Shown: positions 63,501-64,000 of the stretch, piece after piece
How the letters are laid out: every line of letters begins with the position of its first letter
Position numbering within the stretch: the first letter of the stretch is position 1
Origin: Xiphias gladius
Lineage: Eukaryota > Chordata > Actinopteri > Istiophoriformes > Xiphiidae
Assembly: GCF_016859285.1 (NCBI RefSeq)
Contig: NC_053406.1
Span: forward strand, 7,681,001 to 7,745,000
Direction: 5' to 3'
DNA length: 64,000 nucleotides
Notes under the pieces: generated by a model
Seen by the model: the letters and a program-made list of their open reading frames with translations, nothing else
The model's database searches: none
What the model was told of the DNA's origin: nothing
Made by a program: the position numbers and the translations under genes

Positions 63501-63920
63501 GTCTTCATTGTCATAAAAAAAAGTCAAGATTATTATTTTGTTGTATTCCCATACCTACAATTTTCCTTTGACTTTCTCCAACAGACACACTCGGTATTTT
63601 AAAGATGCTGCCAATGTGACCTTTCGATCTTTGTTCAAAGTGTACGGTGTCCAATTTAACATTATGGTGCATGGAAAGGTATGGAAGATACATTTTTCAG
63701 GGTGAATGCATGAAATACGGTCTTCTCTGCCAGATCATTACGATGTGACATGATCTGAGTGTGACACGATCTGAGCTAAGTAGTAGCTGATGGACATACA
63801 GTGCTAAAAAAACAAAAACCCAACACATTCTTGTAGATCTGCTCTCGTTCACAGGCCGGGAAGTTCAGCATCATCCCAACAGCCATCAATGTTGGTTCAG
63901 GACTGGCTTTGATGGGTGCC
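58682..63920 (+). CDS. P2X purinoceptor, ATP-gated cation channel (P2RX5/P2RX8-like, 3'-partial)
   Basis: Ten exons keep frame: 58682-58818 (ATG), 59562-59712, 60109-60180, 61116-61191, 61521-61617, 62052-62132, 62271-62412, 63300-63436, 63585-63678 and 63855-63920, giving 351 residues before the right edge. The protein is a trimeric plasma-membrane channel opened by extracellular ATP. Seen: an N-terminal [15 protein letters not shown] with the conserved PKC-type Thr, TM1 (about 34-55), then KGYQETD. ATP-site residues lie in [21 protein letters not shown] and LFKVYGV. The ten-cysteine ectodomain has GHC, DCGEG, GRC, GTCE, WCPIE, KKC, YCPIF, WDCDLD and NCHP. The last exon is [12 protein letters not shown] followed by VGSGLALMG, at the start of TM2. 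KTEKYxxAKNKKVG and GNGxxxGRCLR favour P2X5 or its fish relative P2X8. TM2 and the cytoplasmic tail lie beyond the window. Confidence 0.93.
60465..60553. repeat. (GT)n microsatellite
   Basis: About 44 GT units in P2X intron 3. Reading frames through it are artefacts. Confidence 0.98.
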
Positions 63921-64000
63921 GTAAGTACCGTTAATAATTTTGTCTTCATGTTTTTGGATCAACTGCCCCCCACCCCCTTCTTTTTGTATTTTCTCATCGC

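Overview
The window is vertebrate nuclear DNA, almost certainly from a ray-finned (teleost) fish. Genes are split into many short exons with GT-AG introns. Long CA/TG and TA microsatellites are common, and fish-type SINE, LINE-tail, Tc1/mariner and TTAA-flanked DNA-transposon pieces lie between and within genes. I found no operons, CRISPR arrays, phage, tRNA or rRNA genes. All gene models below were assembled by hand from splice sites and reading-frame continuity. Family names rest on remembered protein sequences, not on a database search.

Layout, left to right. (1) 710-7073 (+): most of vwa7, a secreted or membrane-tethered von Willebrand factor A protein, with its 5' end outside the window. 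(2) 7074-19800: a gene-poor, decaying stretch. It holds a stray copy of part of one vwa7 exon, a ~1 kb DNA transposon, a recent tandem duplication of ~0.89 kb, a broken SLC6 transporter pseudogene (11775-15421), a Tc1 transposase remnant and a 1.28 kb TTAA-flanked element. (3) 19821-26.1 kb (-): cipc, the CLOCK-interacting repressor. (4) 27314-31093 (-): a cyclin P gene (ccnp). (5) 35725-44.5 kb (-): akt2, complete. (6) 45229-50030 (-): dhx40, a DEAH-box-family RNA helicase, complete. (7) 51108-53594 (-): a ZP-module glycoprotein of the egg-coat type. (8) 54221-56956 (-): a small single-V-domain immunoglobulin receptor. (9) 58682 to beyond 63920 (+): a P2X ATP-gated channel that runs off the right edge.

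Six consecutive genes (cipc to the Ig receptor) are on the minus strand, flanked by plus-strand vwa7 and P2X. The Ig receptor and P2X genes are divergent, about 1.7 kb apart. The ccnp-akt2 neighbourhood matches human 19q13.2, which supports both calls. The genes do not form one pathway: the window mixes cell-cycle/signalling (ccnp, akt2), circadian (cipc), RNA helicase (dhx40), egg coat (ZP), immune-type receptor and purinergic channel genes. I see no convincing new multi-gene system. The most interesting items are the unassigned Ig receptor with two YxN motifs, the ZP protein with an extra ZP-N domain and no membrane anchor, the DEVH variant in dhx40, the dead SLC6 gene, the vwa7 exon remnant, and several perfect palindromes.
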